Positions 28,011 to 37,733 of a stretch of DNA of 64,000 nucleotides are shown here, one piece after another. A program made the position numbers and the translations under genes. This stretch comes from Paraburkholderia sp. BL9I2N2 (GTDB lineage: Bacteria; Pseudomonadota; Gammaproteobacteria; Burkholderiales; Burkholderiaceae): the NCBI RefSeq assembly GCF_004339745.1, contig NZ_SMGP01000006.1, positions 186,001 to 250,000 of the forward strand, read 5' to 3'. The notes below the pieces were generated by a model that was given only the letters and a program-made list of their open reading frames with translations, searched no databases and was not told where the DNA came from. The stretch's first letter is position 1. Each line of letters starts with the position of its first letter.

Positions 28011-29327
28011 TCAATTTTCGGCACGTGCGCTATAGCGCTCCGACAACGCCTCATACAGCGGCGGCGCAAACAGACGGGAGACCTGACTCGCAATCAGGGC
28101 GGTTGCCATGAGTGAGATCACCAGGGCGTGTCCGTTGATCATCTCAATTACGATGACAAACGACGTGATTGGACTCTGCGTCACAGCCGCCAGATAGCCA
28201 ACCATGCCGAGTGCGATCAGCATCGGCAACTGCATCTGGGAAAACACAAGATGGAGCGCATTGCCAATACCGGCGCCGATTGCAAGGGAAGGCGCGAAGA
28301 GGCCTCCCGGCACCCCGGGCAGGTATGAGCCGATCATCGATGCCATCTTGAGGACGGGATACAGAATGGTCAGATGGGCATGTTCGTCGAGCATGTCCCT
28401 CGCCTCGACATAGCCACTGCCAAAAGTGTGTCCGCCGGAGAACACACCGATTGCGGCGATGACAAGACCGCATCCCGCACCGAACAGGATCGGGTGCCGC
28501 GTGCGGCATTCCAGAATCATGGACGGCATCCATCTTTGGGTATTGAGAAGCAACCAGCAAAAGACGCCACCAGCGCCTCCCGCAATGATACCTGTGAGAA
28601 CTACCGCGACGGCGAGCAGATCCGGAAAATGCGGTCCGACGTCGATCGTCCCGAAGTAGGTATAGTTTCCCTGTATGCCTAGTGCAACCACGCCTGCGAA
28701 AATGATAGCCGTGAGGAGTACACCACTCGTTCGCTGTTCGAAGCTGCGGGTTAACTCCTCTATAGCGAAGACGACCCCTGCCAGTGGCGCGTTAAACGCC
28801 GCGGACAATCCCGCAGCCGCGCCCGCCAACGCCAATCGACGCTCAAGTGCGCCTCCTCGCATGGCGCGATATCGCTTCGGATAAAACTCACGCAAGTTAA
28901 ACATCAGCGCCGCTCCGACATGAATCGTGGGCCCCTCCCGTCCGATAGTGAACCCACCGAGTATGGCGAGAAACGATACGAGTATTTTCCCGACGAGAAT
29001 TCTGAGGGTAAGAAGGCGCTCGCCCAGCCCCCGACGACTGTGCAGGGTCGCGATAACCTGGGGAATACCACTGCCTTCAGAACCGGGAAAATAGCGCAGC
29101 GTGAGCCAAACACATGCCGCACTGATTGCCGGCGTCACCAGTAATGGCAGCCAACGGTACCGGACAACGTATTGGAGAAATTCACCATACCCGAAATCAA
29201 TCAGCCGGGCATATGCCACCGCGACGAGTCCAACTGCGACCGCGCCCAGCCAGAAAACACCGTAATGAAGCCACAAGCGATGCACCCGCTGGAGGGTCCG
29301 TTTATCAGCAAATGAGCGCAGGAGCAT
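28011..29327 (-). CDS. ClC-family chloride channel/exchanger without CBS domains
   Basis: The 438-residue membrane protein keeps the classic ClC selectivity motifs: GSEGSGIPQV (GSGIP with the serine), GGFTIGREGPTIHVG (gating glutamate), FNAPLAGVVFAIEEL (EE pair, including the equivalent of the E. coli internal proton glutamate E203) and GGLFAPSLAIG. This makes a Cl-/H+ exchanger more likely than a plain channel. It has no cytoplasmic CBS pair. ClC exchangers aid acid resistance and charge balance. A second, quite different ClC lies at 34444-36312. Confidence 0.92.
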   Translation of the reverse strand: MLLRSFADKRTLQRVHRLWLHYGVFWLGAVAVGLVAVAYARLIDFGYGEFLQYVVRYRWLPLLVTPAISAACVWLTLRYFPGSEGSGIPQVIATLHSRRGLGERLLTLRILVGKILVSFLAILGGFTIGREGPTIHVGAALMFNLREFYPKRYRAMRGGALERRLALAGAAAGLSAAFNAPLAGVVFAIEELTRSFEQRTSGVLLTAIIFAGVVALGIQGNYTYFGTIDVGPHFPDLLAVAVVLTGIIAGGAGGVFCWLLLNTQRWMPSMILECRTRHPILFGAGCGLVIAAIGVFSGGHTFGSGYVEARDMLDEHAHLTILYPVLKMASMIGSYLPGVPGGLFAPSLAIGAGIGNALHLVFSQMQLPMLIALGMVGYLAAVTQSPITSFVIVIEMINGHALVISLMATALIASQVSRLFAPPLYEALSERYSARAEN

Positions 29328-29451
29328 GGGAACAGGCGGAGCAAAAAGCTGTCAGTATAAGTGCCATGTGCCATCCGATGTCTGGCGAACTACACGAACG
29401 GACCCGATACCCGAAGCCACGCAGCGTGCGGAATAATCCACCAGTCCAAAG

Positions 29452-30123
29452 TCACATTTTTTCCTTGATCCCTCTTCGAATCAGCCACCAGTTGACTGGA
29501 TACGTCGTCAGGAAACCCGCGATCATCGCAATCTGCATCATGAACCAGTATGTCCAGTCAGTTGGCTTCAGATCCGGATAAAGCATGGCGCGAACCAGCA
29601 TCCACGAGAACATCCCTACCTGATATGCAACGAGCGAAAGCGTGTCGATCTTGACCGCCGTCGTGAGACCCTTGACGATACTCAACCCACGCATAGGGGC
29701 GATGGAAAAGTACTGAAAGAGAATACCAAAGAGATAGGCGAGCACAAATCCGATGAGCATCTTTCCTAGCAGGTCCGAGCCGAACGCCGTGATCGACAGT
29801 CCAAATGCCAGCCAGTCCCCGATAAAGTCGCCCAACGCGCAGCCCGCGCCGCAATGGGATGCTCCAGAAAAGGTCGCCTGCCACATGGGCTTGTCTTTAC
29901 TGTTCGAATCGTTGCGCCGATGCGCTCGTCCAAACCAGAAGTAAAAGAGCAGCCCGATTGGGCCGAGGTACAGCATCGTCAGCGGCCAGACAATCTCCAT
30001 GATTTTCATCCGCTGACGCCGCGCGCATACAAATAGATCGACGACAACCCAGCCTGCCGACACAACCGAAAGCAGAAGGTACAGTTTCGCAATCGCATCC
30101 AGTGTGTCGCGTGTCATTGGCAT
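29452..30123 (-). CDS. DUF4396 membrane protein
   Basis: The 223-residue protein has about five membrane segments and the DUF4396 hallmark SGASHCGAGCALGD (about residues 88-101), with two cysteines and a histidine that could bind a metal. Helices such as IVWPLTMLYLGPIGLLFYFW and FMMQIAMIAGFLTTYPVNWW flank it. An in-frame second ATG lies two codons downstream. Function is unknown; members are often near copper or membrane stress genes. It lies 125 bp upstream of the ClC gene on the same strand. Confidence 0.85.
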   Translation of the reverse strand: MPMTRDTLDAIAKLYLLLSVVSAGWVVVDLFVCARRQRMKIMEIVWPLTMLYLGPIGLLFYFWFGRAHRRNDSNSKDKPMWQATFSGASHCGAGCALGDFIGDWLAFGLSITAFGSDLLGKMLIGFVLAYLFGILFQYFSIAPMRGLSIVKGLTTAVKIDTLSLVAYQVGMFSWMLVRAMLYPDLKPTDWTYWFMMQIAMIAGFLTTYPVNWWLIRRGIKEKM

Positions 30124-30596
30124 CTCTGAAAATAAAGACCTCCAAGCAATGAATGGTCCCGACTTCCGGTATGTCGCGCGTGTAGCGCGGGGCCTGTTCG
30201 CCAGAGCTATGCCGGGTTATTCCGCAGCGGCGGGTATATGCGCGGGGTCCCGGCGCAGAGCGCTTGCCCGCACGACCGCTGCAACCGCCTGTGCCGATAT
30301 CACCGTTACGCAAGATTGCCGGATTCGATTGATGCCGTTTGGCGGCCATTTCGTGGTGAATTGCTTGCGGGCGCACCCAACATGCGCCGCGCCACCTCAG
30401 TAGCGGCTTCGTCGAATACCGTCCTTCGACCCGGCTGGGTGTGCGGCCGCAGTACTTCGGCCGGAACTCGAGAATCTCCGTACGCCAAAGGACCGCAGCG
30501 CCAGATCGCTGAAAACGGTCGCGGAGCTCGGAAACAACTTTCTCGCCAGAGCCGGACATCACGGATTTCTCACGTAATCCGTGAGACAACGTCTGT
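30124..30596. other. No gene recognised
   Basis: About 470 bp between two minus-strand genes. Frames are short and unconvincing; probably the promoter side of the DUF4396 gene. Confidence 0.4.
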
Positions 30597-31109
30597 CTAG
30601 AAAATGTCGGCGCACGATGTAATAGCCAAGGGGCCTACTGCGGTTCCTAAAGGGTACGGGAGCGTCCAATGCATCTTTCTGGCGATTACCAGTGAGGCCT
30701 CATGCATGCCATTCAGCAGCACAAGATATTCGCCCGTTCCGGAGATGGGCTTCCAGAATGCCTCATACCCCTGCCCGAATGGAACGATTGATATCGATCC
30801 AAAGATCCGCCGTCCTTTGTGATCGAAAAGCGCCGCGGCTTCCCCGTTGGACAGCCGAAACGCTCCCTCGCGGAAATCGCCCGGAATACCAGCTTCAGTT
30901 CCTACGCCTTTGCCCTTGAGTTCTGCACACCCGCCGTCACTGGCCATGGCCCCAGAAGCAGGCACTAGAAACATCAGCAGCGTCGCTACGATGCGCCAAC
31001 CTGATAGCCATTCAGTTCCACCCCACAACGCGACCGAGCCGGAAAGCCGAAGACATAGATGCCGTGGTGGCAGCATCAGGGAGCGCAGTTTCTCGGAAAA
31101 TCCCTTCAT
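30597..31109 (-). CDS. Exported protein of unknown function
   Basis: The frame gives 170 residues from ATG 31109, with an internal ATG at 31076 that may be the true start. A hydrophobic stretch, WRIVATLLMFLVPASGAMA, looks like a signal with cleavage before SDGG. The mature part (FREGAFRLSNGEAAALFDHK, SIVPFGQGYEAFWKPISGTG, EYLVLLNGMHEASLVIARK) looks like a small secreted beta-rich domain. No family is recognised. The unusually long N-region argues for the later start. Confidence 0.55.
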   Translation of the reverse strand: MKGFSEKLRSLMLPPRHLCLRLSGSVALWGGTEWLSGWRIVATLLMFLVPASGAMASDGGCAELKGKGVGTEAGIPGDFREGAFRLSNGEAAALFDHKGRRIFGSISIVPFGQGYEAFWKPISGTGEYLVLLNGMHEASLVIARKMHWTLPYPLGTAVGPLAITSCADIF

Positions 31110-31864
31110 TTATAGATCCGGTCCTACGGTTTCCGAGGCGACAGACATCTGCGGCATATTCCGACAGGACTGTCACACCTGTTTATCCGGAAGTGACAAG
31201 GCAAAAAATCCCTTCAATCTGGTCTGAGGCTAGCGACATGGGATCAGGCGAGCCCCAGGCAGTTGAAGCGCCCACGTATGGGCAACGAAACGCGCCAGCC
31301 GTGCGGTAGTCAATATTCCACGGCTCATCCACACGGCGATGGTCCGCGTCTGAGCGACCTGCTCGCCGGACTGTGATTGATCCAGGCACGCAGTCAACGC
31401 AACGGAGTATCGAAAGAAGACTTGATGGCAGCTTTATCATCTCTTTTCCGCGGCGCTCACGACATCATCGAGGCAATGATTGTCCTTCGATGTGCGATCC
31501 GGGATGTTGAATCGAGTTCAGACAGGGCTCCTGCCAGATGCGGAGCACCCGAACTGAATACCCTTCGGCTCGCGAAGACGGCGCCGTCCCTGTCTTCGAC
31601 AAGACTGCCAGGTGGGGAAAGAATACCGCCGTGATTCACGACAGCGATTCTCAATTGCAGCGAGATGGTCTCCTCCGCCGCATTTATCGGCAACCGCCCA
31701 ACTATTATTTGCAAACCTTATTAATACTGCCGGGCGGGAAGACGTGGATAGCGCTGGCGGTCTCCGCGCACACGAACCGGCCACAATCCATTAAGGTCGA
31801 AGGCTGCTTCCCATTCCGTCAAATAATTGTTCCCGAAATTTTCTGCGCTCCGCGGCCAGCAAAA
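31110..31864. other. No gene recognised
   Basis: About 750 bp. Two overlapping minus-strand frames (31457-31714, 31518-31784) and plus frames exist, but none has a good ribosome site or signature. Confidence 0.4.
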
Positions 31865-32110
31865 TTATCGTCTTCCCAGCCTATGTCTCAACGAATCACG
31901 TGCATGTTCTAATGCCTCACCAACCGCGATGCGTTCGCTTACCTGGACCGTACCCGCCCCCCCGAATGGTTCGATGCAGGTATATACGATTTCACCAGAT
32001 ACCGCATGCCTTGCCACCGTATCGACCCATACACAGCCGCCACGGGCACATTGTTCCGGCATTGTCTCGCTTATGATTTCAAAATCAGCATAGACTGCTG
32101 ACTCTTTCAT
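31865..32110 (-). CDS. Small conserved-looking protein of unknown function
   Basis: The 81-residue protein begins MKESAVYADFEIISETMPEQ and contains CVWVDTVARHAVSGEIVYTC and an EALEHARDSLRHRL helix. GGAGG lies 4-5 bp before the ATG. The layout (short beta strands followed by a helix) recurs in other orphan proteins of this window. No function is known. Confidence 0.65.
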   Translation of the reverse strand: MKESAVYADFEIISETMPEQCARGGCVWVDTVARHAVSGEIVYTCIEPFGGAGTVQVSERIAVGEALEHARDSLRHRLGRR

Positions 32111-32700
32111 ATCGCCTCCACCACGAAGCGGTGTAGCGCGTTAGCACCGAGCCACTCCCACCGAGGACCAGCAACTGTCTGCCGCTGACTCAACTATCAT
32201 CGCAGTGCCTTGGTGACGACTCGCCACAACCAAAACACAGCTGAAATTGAGTCATTTAGCGTGTTCGCCGGAACAACAGGTTATCGCGCACCGTCTATCG
32301 CCCCGTAATGGAGTCCTCCTGTCGTTGCGCTCCATTATATGTCATTGCGTGATGCAATTTGACAATCGAATTGAAAATACGTCCACCAGGGTATGCGCCG
32401 ATACATCCAGGACCGGTCTGCCGGTACTGCGGAGTTTGAAGCGAACATTCACAGCGAAGTCCTGCCAGTTTGAGCGGCTCGAGAATGTCGCCCGTGGAGA
32501 ATGCCAGCGGGGGGCGACTATCCATGATTTGTCAAGCCGCCGACATCTGCCTTGTCCCTAGGGACTTCGGGCATGCGATTCCGTCGACACCCTATGCGCC
32601 CAATTTGCGGGAACTTTTCCCGGCGTACGCCGACCAGACAGTCGGTTGTAACAATTTGCGACATCCGACGTCGAACCTCAACAATAGAAGGAATCTGCCA
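32111..32700. other. Long leader upstream of the MscS gene
   Basis: The frame open upstream of the MscS start lacks a ribosome site of its own and is probably not translated. A degenerate copy of the TATGTCA...TGA palindrome lies at 32338-32356. No gene is supported. Confidence 0.4.
32338..32356. promoter_or_regulatory. Degenerate copy of the TATGTCAC/GTGACATA palindrome
   Basis: TATGTCATTGCGTGATGCA matches the perfect palindrome at 39953-39971 at 13 of 19 positions, and the preceding bases (CATTATATGTCA) are shared too. It lies about 345 bp before the MscS start and 230 bp before the minus-strand gene at 31865-32110. Confidence 0.3.
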
Positions 32701-33813
32701 ATGCAAAGATGGCTAGATCTGAACGCGTTTCTCGGGGTACCCGCCATCGCTTGGCTCTATGGAGCGGTTGCAGCGGTGATATCCTATTTTGCCCTGTCAA
32801 TCGTTCTGCGCTTCGTGACCGCCCGCCTTGAGAGCCTGGCGGAAAGGACTTCAACGAAGATCGACGATACACTCGTCGAAGTGTTGAAGAGCACACATGC
32901 CGCCACAGTGCTGATTGCCGCCCTGCTCATCGGCACCGAATTGCTTGGGTTAAACGACAGGTGGGACGCGCGTATCAATCACGTCTGGTTTCTTCTCATA
33001 GGCGTTCAGATCGCAATCTGGATCAACCAGGGCGTGAGATGCTGGACGGCCGGACGACTTAAGAATCAGGCTGAATCGGCACATAACCCTGTCATTACGA
33101 CAATGTTGTCGTGGATGCTCAGGGGGTTGTTGTGGTCAGTCCTGCTGCTCGCCGTGCTGGCAAATATGGGTGTCAATATCACCGCCTTTGTAGCCAGCCT
33201 CGGCGTCGGCGGTGTAGCCGTAGCCCTTGCGGTCCAAAGTATTCTGAGCGATCTGTTCGCTTCGCTCGCGATCGGACTGGACAAGCCGTTCGAGATTGGT
33301 GACTTCATCGTCTTCGGAGATATTGCGGGAACCATTGAGCACGTTGGCCTCAAAACGACCCGCATCCGGAGTCTGAGTGGCGAGGAAATTGTCTGCAGCA
33401 ATACCGAACTACTGAAAAATACGATACACAATTACAAACGCATGTCGGAACGGCGGATCGTCTTTGGATTCGGCGTGACTTATGACGCAACTCCAGAGCA
33501 ACTTCGCGCGATTCCGGACAAGGTCCGTGAAGCTGTAGAGGACGCGGGTGATACGCGATTCGATCGGGCTCACTTCAAACAGTTCGGAAAAAGCTCTCTC
33601 GACTTTGAAGTCGTCTATTACGTCACCGATCCGGGGTTCAACCTCTATATGGACATTCAACAGAAAATCAACCTGGCCCTGATGACCGAACTTGCTGATG
33701 CGGGAGTGAGATTTGCCTTGCCGACTCACACGCTTCATGTCGCCAGTGTTCCGGAAGAGGCGCTTCGCGCCCCCAGTGCGCCGCCCGCACGCCATGCCGC
33801 TTTCCAGAACTGA
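32701..33813 (+). CDS. MscS-family mechanosensitive channel
   Basis: The 370-residue protein from ATG 32701 (AAGGA 8 bp upstream) has four to five membrane helices. The pore-lining helix contains VASLGVGGVAVALAVQSILS, and the MscS beta domain follows (FEIGDFIVFGDIAGTIEHVG, TRIRSLSGEEIVCSNTELLK, NTIHNYKRM). It should open on membrane tension to release solutes during hypo-osmotic shock. The frame remains open to 32470 upstream, but that part is neither membrane-like nor preceded by a good site. It is part of the ion and osmotic block of this window. Confidence 0.92.
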   Translation: MQRWLDLNAFLGVPAIAWLYGAVAAVISYFALSIVLRFVTARLESLAERTSTKIDDTLVEVLKSTHAATVLIAALLIGTELLGLNDRWDARINHVWFLLIGVQIAIWINQGVRCWTAGRLKNQAESAHNPVITTMLSWMLRGLLWSVLLLAVLANMGVNITAFVASLGVGGVAVALAVQSILSDLFASLAIGLDKPFEIGDFIVFGDIAGTIEHVGLKTTRIRSLSGEEIVCSNTELLKNTIHNYKRMSERRIVFGFGVTYDATPEQLRAIPDKVREAVEDAGDTRFDRAHFKQFGKSSLDFEVVYYVTDPGFNLYMDIQQKINLALMTELADAGVRFALPTHTLHVASVPEEALRAPSAPPARHAAFQN

Positions 33814-33905
33814 CGCGAAGCTACCGGCTGTCCAGGCATTTCACAGAGAACCGAACTTCGGTGGTCATCTTGGGTCGAAAAATTCTCGGCTTTCATGCCA
33901 CAAAA

Positions 33906-33929
33906 AAGCCCGGCATCGCTACCGGGCTT
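33906..33929 (-). terminator. Rho-independent terminator, minus-strand reading
   Basis: AAGCCCGG-CATCGCTA-CCGGGCTT forms a perfect 8-bp stem. Read on the minus strand it is followed by a run of six T, as needed for intrinsic termination. It would end the transcript of the small gene at 34110-34367; read on the plus strand it lacks a U-run but may still slow the MscS transcript. Confidence 0.65.
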
Positions 33930-34109
33930 CCAAAGGTCGCCCCGCGACATTTCGTGTGGTGCGGCCCTCACTCAGGCCTGCCCAGAGACCATCCTGCGTC
34001 AGAATTTAATGAGATAGTCACTCCCACCCGACACGCGAGTTACGCTGTAGAGTGTTTTGTTTATTAGGGGCGTTGTCCGTTGCAGCGCCGGTATCTGCAT
34101 GGTCCTCTG

Positions 34110-34367
34110 CTACAGTCCGATGAAGTAAGTCCGCACCTCCATCTCGTCGGACCATATCTGAACGTCGAGCATGTCCTGAAACTCCACTGCGGCACCACGG
34201 TAGATACAGCAAAATCCCTGCGCTGTCCGATAGACGATTACCCACTCTGTCTCCGTGCCAGGCCCGGCAGTACCCTCTTCCGCCACAAATGCGTGCCTGA
34301 ATGTATCGAGATGCAGAAACTTACCGAGTCGCCTGCATGCTACATCTACGTCATGTACCAGTTTCAT
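34110..34367 (-). CDS. Small protein of unknown function
   Basis: The 85-residue protein starts MKLVHDVDVACRRLGKFLHL at 34367, directly after a very strong AAGGAGG. It contains EWVIVYRTAQGFCCIYRGAA and ends MEVRTYFIGL. The terminator at 33906-33929 lies downstream. It sits just after the second ClC gene on the same strand, so a shared transcript is possible. No family is recognised. Confidence 0.65.
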   Translation of the reverse strand: MKLVHDVDVACRRLGKFLHLDTFRHAFVAEEGTAGPGTETEWVIVYRTAQGFCCIYRGAAVEFQDMLDVQIWSDEMEVRTYFIGL

Positions 34368-34443
34368 CATTTCCTCCTTCATCGACAGCGCGCTCGGGCT
34401 AGCATGCCGGAGGCAACGGTCGAATGAGTCATGGCGGCTGGCC

Positions 34444-36312
34444 TCAACCGGGAAAAATACGGATGCTTCCCGCTACGGCGTCGGCAATGTGCTCTTTCGC
34501 TATCACGCCCAACACACGAAGCGGACCGGGCCCGTCACGCCGTCCGACCACTACCGCCATTACTGCATGTTGTTTCGAGAGCCTGGATATGACGCCGAAC
34601 GCAACATCCTTCTCCTGGACCACGATGAAATTGCGCTGCGCCAGCGTCCCGAGCGCTATATCCGAGTCGCTTTGACTGACTGCACGCCGCAGCCCTGTGT
34701 TGATACGCAAAACACCGTAGATCTCCTGTTGTCGGGTGACAACGACATGCCGGAAGGCGGGACCGTCAAGGCGAGTCAGCAGGTCGCGAAAAGGTACCCC
34801 CGTATCAAGCACCAGCACATCGGTCTCCATGATCTGGGACGCGTTTTGAACGAGAAACATGTTGGCGTGCAGGGCGTTGGGAATCGGATGACCGCGCCGC
34901 ACGAGCTTGAGCGTGTAGATACTTTCGGGAGAGAAAAGCCGGCGCGCGCCGAGGCTGAATGCAACAGCAATGATCATCGGCAACACAATGTCGTAGTCAA
35001 GCGTCATTTCGAAGATCATAGCGACGGCGGTCATGGCGGCGCCCGTGCCGCCGCCGATCATCGCGCCCATGCCGACCATCGCAAAGGCCGGCGCACTAAC
35101 CGGTGCGCCCGGCACAGTGGCTGCAATAAAGGACGCAAAAGCGGCGCCCAATGCGGCACCGATAAAAAGCGACGGCGAGAATACGCCGCCGGACGAACCG
35201 GATCCGAGGCTGACAGAAGTCGCGAGCGTCTTGCACAGGGCAAGCAGCAACAGAAATCCGCCGCCCTGGAGTTGATCGTAGAGGGTCGCCTGAATGGCGG
35301 CGTAGCCGACCCCCTCGATGTAGTAATGCCCCGCATGACGCCACAGCAAATACATCGTTACACCGACGATCAGCATGCCGAGCGCGTGGCGGCGATAACG
35401 CCCCGGCACGCGGTCGAACACGTCTTCCGCCCAGTGCAGTGAGCGAATCAGCAGCGCGGCGGCCGCTCCGGTGAGCGCGCCCAGCAACGCATAGAGAATG
35501 AGCGTGAGAACACTGCCCGGCTCGTTCGGAATCGCACCCAGTTGCGCCGGGACAAAAAACGCTGGAGCCGCACCAAAGAACAGGCGACCGAGAAACGTCG
35601 CAGTCCCTGTAGCCAATGCCACGGGCAAAAACGTGTTGACACTGATCTCTGGCATCATCAGTTCAGTGGCGAACAGCACGCCACCAATCGGCGTGTTGAA
35701 AGTTGCAGCGATTCCCGCACCGGCACCCGCCGCAACAAGAGTTATTCGCTGACCCGCCGTCATTCTGACCAGTTGTCCCAGCGTCGAACCAAGCGCGGAA
35801 CCGATCTGGATGATTGGGCCCTCGCGTCCGACCGCGGCGCCCGAACCGATCGCTAACGCAGACGCGACCGATTTCACAACCGCCACCACGGGCCTGATCA
35901 CACCGCGCTTGTAGTAAATCGCGTCCATGACCTCGGGAACGCCATGCCCTTTCGCTTCGGGCGCAAACGTACTCACAATCCACGTCACCGCCATGCCGCC
36001 GACTACGGGTACCAGAATGACAAATACGCCCCAGGGGGATGCAGGCGTGAAATGACTTGCATCATAGGCAAACGAGAAGCGCCCGAGGAAGAACGCATTG
36101 TGGACAAGCCCGATCAGGCTTCGGAACAGGACAGCTCCCAGCCCCGTCACGATCCCCACTACGAAAGCAAGCACACACAGCCAGCGCAGACCCACTGGGG
36201 CGATGGAATCGTCTTCATGCTGCATGGCCGGCTGGGGCTGCACCGGCGACACCTTGACGTGGCGCGAATTGATAGTCGCCGTGCTTTCAGGCCGATCGGA
36301 TTCGTCATTCAT
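34444..36312 (-). CDS. ClC-family protein with C-terminal CBS pair
   Basis: The 622-residue protein combines a ClC membrane domain (about residues 45-460) with a cytoplasmic CBS pair (ASQIMETDVLVLDTGVPFRD, RQQEIYGVLRINTGLR, RNFIVVQEKDVAFGVISRLS). ClC motifs differ from the classic ones: GHGVPEV replaces GSGIP, GREGPIIQIG keeps the gating glutamate, and FNTPIGGVLFATELMM has leucine where exchangers of the E. coli type have the internal proton glutamate. CBS domains usually bind adenine nucleotides and gate the pore. Chloride is the default substrate, but the altered selectivity motif leaves this open. Confidence 0.92.
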   Translation of the reverse strand: MNDESDRPESTATINSRHVKVSPVQPQPAMQHEDDSIAPVGLRWLCVLAFVVGIVTGLGAVLFRSLIGLVHNAFFLGRFSFAYDASHFTPASPWGVFVILVPVVGGMAVTWIVSTFAPEAKGHGVPEVMDAIYYKRGVIRPVVAVVKSVASALAIGSGAAVGREGPIIQIGSALGSTLGQLVRMTAGQRITLVAAGAGAGIAATFNTPIGGVLFATELMMPEISVNTFLPVALATGTATFLGRLFFGAAPAFFVPAQLGAIPNEPGSVLTLILYALLGALTGAAAALLIRSLHWAEDVFDRVPGRYRRHALGMLIVGVTMYLLWRHAGHYYIEGVGYAAIQATLYDQLQGGGFLLLLALCKTLATSVSLGSGSSGGVFSPSLFIGAALGAAFASFIAATVPGAPVSAPAFAMVGMGAMIGGGTGAAMTAVAMIFEMTLDYDIVLPMIIAVAFSLGARRLFSPESIYTLKLVRRGHPIPNALHANMFLVQNASQIMETDVLVLDTGVPFRDLLTRLDGPAFRHVVVTRQQEIYGVLRINTGLRRAVSQSDSDIALGTLAQRNFIVVQEKDVAFGVISRLSKQHAVMAVVVGRRDGPGPLRVLGVIAKEHIADAVAGSIRIFPG

Positions 36313-36796
36313 GACTTGCCCCTATCGAAGCGCCAGATGGTTAGTGCTGCATGCGACGCCGCTGCGTCATTGACCACTCAAGCGAACCTCACTCAACACC
36401 TTGGAGCTGAGGACTGTAGCCAGTTGGTCGAGTTCATTCGTGCCGACCTGGTCGCGGTATCGTCTAACATGAATGCCCGTTTTCACGACCTGCCTCGTTC
36501 ACGGTTGGCATCAACGCGCCCGCAGTATCCCGGGTGAAGCGGACGATAATAGTGCGCTGCTTTTGCGTTGCCGACCCTTCACGGCGACTAAACACCACCG
36601 AGACGTTGGCCGAGCCGTCTTGTGCATCTTCAGCCGTCTGCTTTTCGGACCTCTCTCTGATGCAGCTGTACTACACAGCGTAGAGTACGAAACTGGTTGC
36701 TACCAGAAACAGAACGCAGGTCGATTCGGAGGCGCGAACCCATCAGCCGGCTCCAAGCAACTCACTGACCCGTTGGCGTGTCGTAAGGACGCTGCA
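36313..36796. other. No gene recognised
   Basis: About 480 bp between two minus-strand genes; likely holds the promoter of the ClC-CBS gene. No clear motif was seen. Confidence 0.4.
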
Positions 36797-37222
36797 TCAA
36801 GGATTCTCAGGTCCAGTCTTGAACGCCCATCCAACAGACTGGACTTCGGTCTTATGCAACAACGCAAGCCTCGCGAGGCATCGTTCTCCTTTCTTTAGCA
36901 GGTGTACTTCGACCTGCCGCCGATCCTCTGCGCTGGATCTACGCACGACAAGACCTGCCGCTTCGCAGCGGGAAACCAGCGCAACCGTGCCATGCGATGA
37001 CGCTTGCAAGCGCTCGGCCAGTTCACCCACGGTCGCCCAGTCTCGCTCCGGAAAGCCGCCGATGTGAAGAAGCAACATGTATTGCAGCGGCGTAATGCCT
37101 TCAGCATGAACTATCTCTTCCGAAAAACGCAAAAATCGACGCAGCTGATAGCGAAAATCGGATAATTCTTGCAGCTCCGCTTTCGTTAGCTCATCAGTCT
37201 CCGCACGCTTTCTGGAAACCAT
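36797..37222 (-). CDS. MarR-family transcription regulator
   Basis: The 141-residue protein from ATG 37222 (GGAG upstream) has the MarR fold. The dimer helix includes FRYQLRRFLRFSEEIVHAEG, followed by TPLQYMLLLHIGGF. The winged helix contains WATVGELAERLQASSHGTVA, LVSRCEAAGLVVRRSSAEDR and the wing RQVEVHLLKKGERCL. It probably binds a palindromic operator and responds to a small molecule or oxidant. The frame is open to 37306, but the extra residues are not conserved-looking. It is divergent from the exported protein at 37431, a likely target. Confidence 0.88.
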   Translation of the reverse strand: MVSRKRAETDELTKAELQELSDFRYQLRRFLRFSEEIVHAEGITPLQYMLLLHIGGFPERDWATVGELAERLQASSHGTVALVSRCEAAGLVVRRSSAEDRRQVEVHLLKKGERCLARLALLHKTEVQSVGWAFKTGPENP

Positions 37223-37430
37223 TGCCTTATTCTCCTGTATCAACATCGAAGCTGGAAATGTATCACTCCATGACCTATAATCTTTGCCCGTATACGCTGG
37301 TGCCACTTATCCGCGAATGGTGCGGAACAGGAAGGCCATGCGTCCATGGCGACTAGCCAAAACACTCTGCATGAACGGGACGACCGACTTCCAGATAGCG
37401 CGAAATCAGCGTTCGACCCGGAGGAGAAAG

Positions 37431-37733
37431 ATGCAATCCTTCATTATTGCCTTTAGCGCCGCGCTCTCAGCACTAGCCGTCAGCACCGCTGCTGTTGCAG
37501 CGCCGGGGCATATCCTGCTGATCGGGATGACCGACCCCGCGACCGTCGATCCCGTCAGAAGCAACGGTGCCCCCACTGTGACAGCAGCGGTATCACGGGT
37601 CCCGTACAGCCCGCCTTCTTTGTCGAAACGCATTCTCGCCCCTCCGTCGCTGCAAAAACTGGACTTCCACAGTGCGCACGCCGGCCAACAACTTCGTGGA
37701 CAGGGGTTTGGCTGGACGCCGGTTAGCAAATAA
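37431..37733 (+). CDS. Small exported protein of unknown function
   Basis: The 100-residue product follows a strong GGAGGAG and starts MQSFIIAFSAALSALAVSTA with a signal cut after VAA or AVA. The mature part is rich in serine, proline and small residues (MTDPATVDPVRSNGAP, YSPPSLSKRILAPPSL). It is divergent from the MarR gene, 208 bp away, and may be controlled by it. No family is recognised. Confidence 0.6.
   Translation: MQSFIIAFSAALSALAVSTAAVAAPGHILLIGMTDPATVDPVRSNGAPTVTAAVSRVPYSPPSLSKRILAPPSLQKLDFHSAHAGQQLRGQGFGWTPVSK

Noticed and set aside
32470..32700. N-terminal extension of the MscS frame
   Set aside because: No ribosome site, not membrane-like, and a good site precedes the ATG at 32701.
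34255..35442. 395-codon plus-strand open frame
   Set aside because: Opposite the ClC-CBS gene; composition is typical of an antisense frame.
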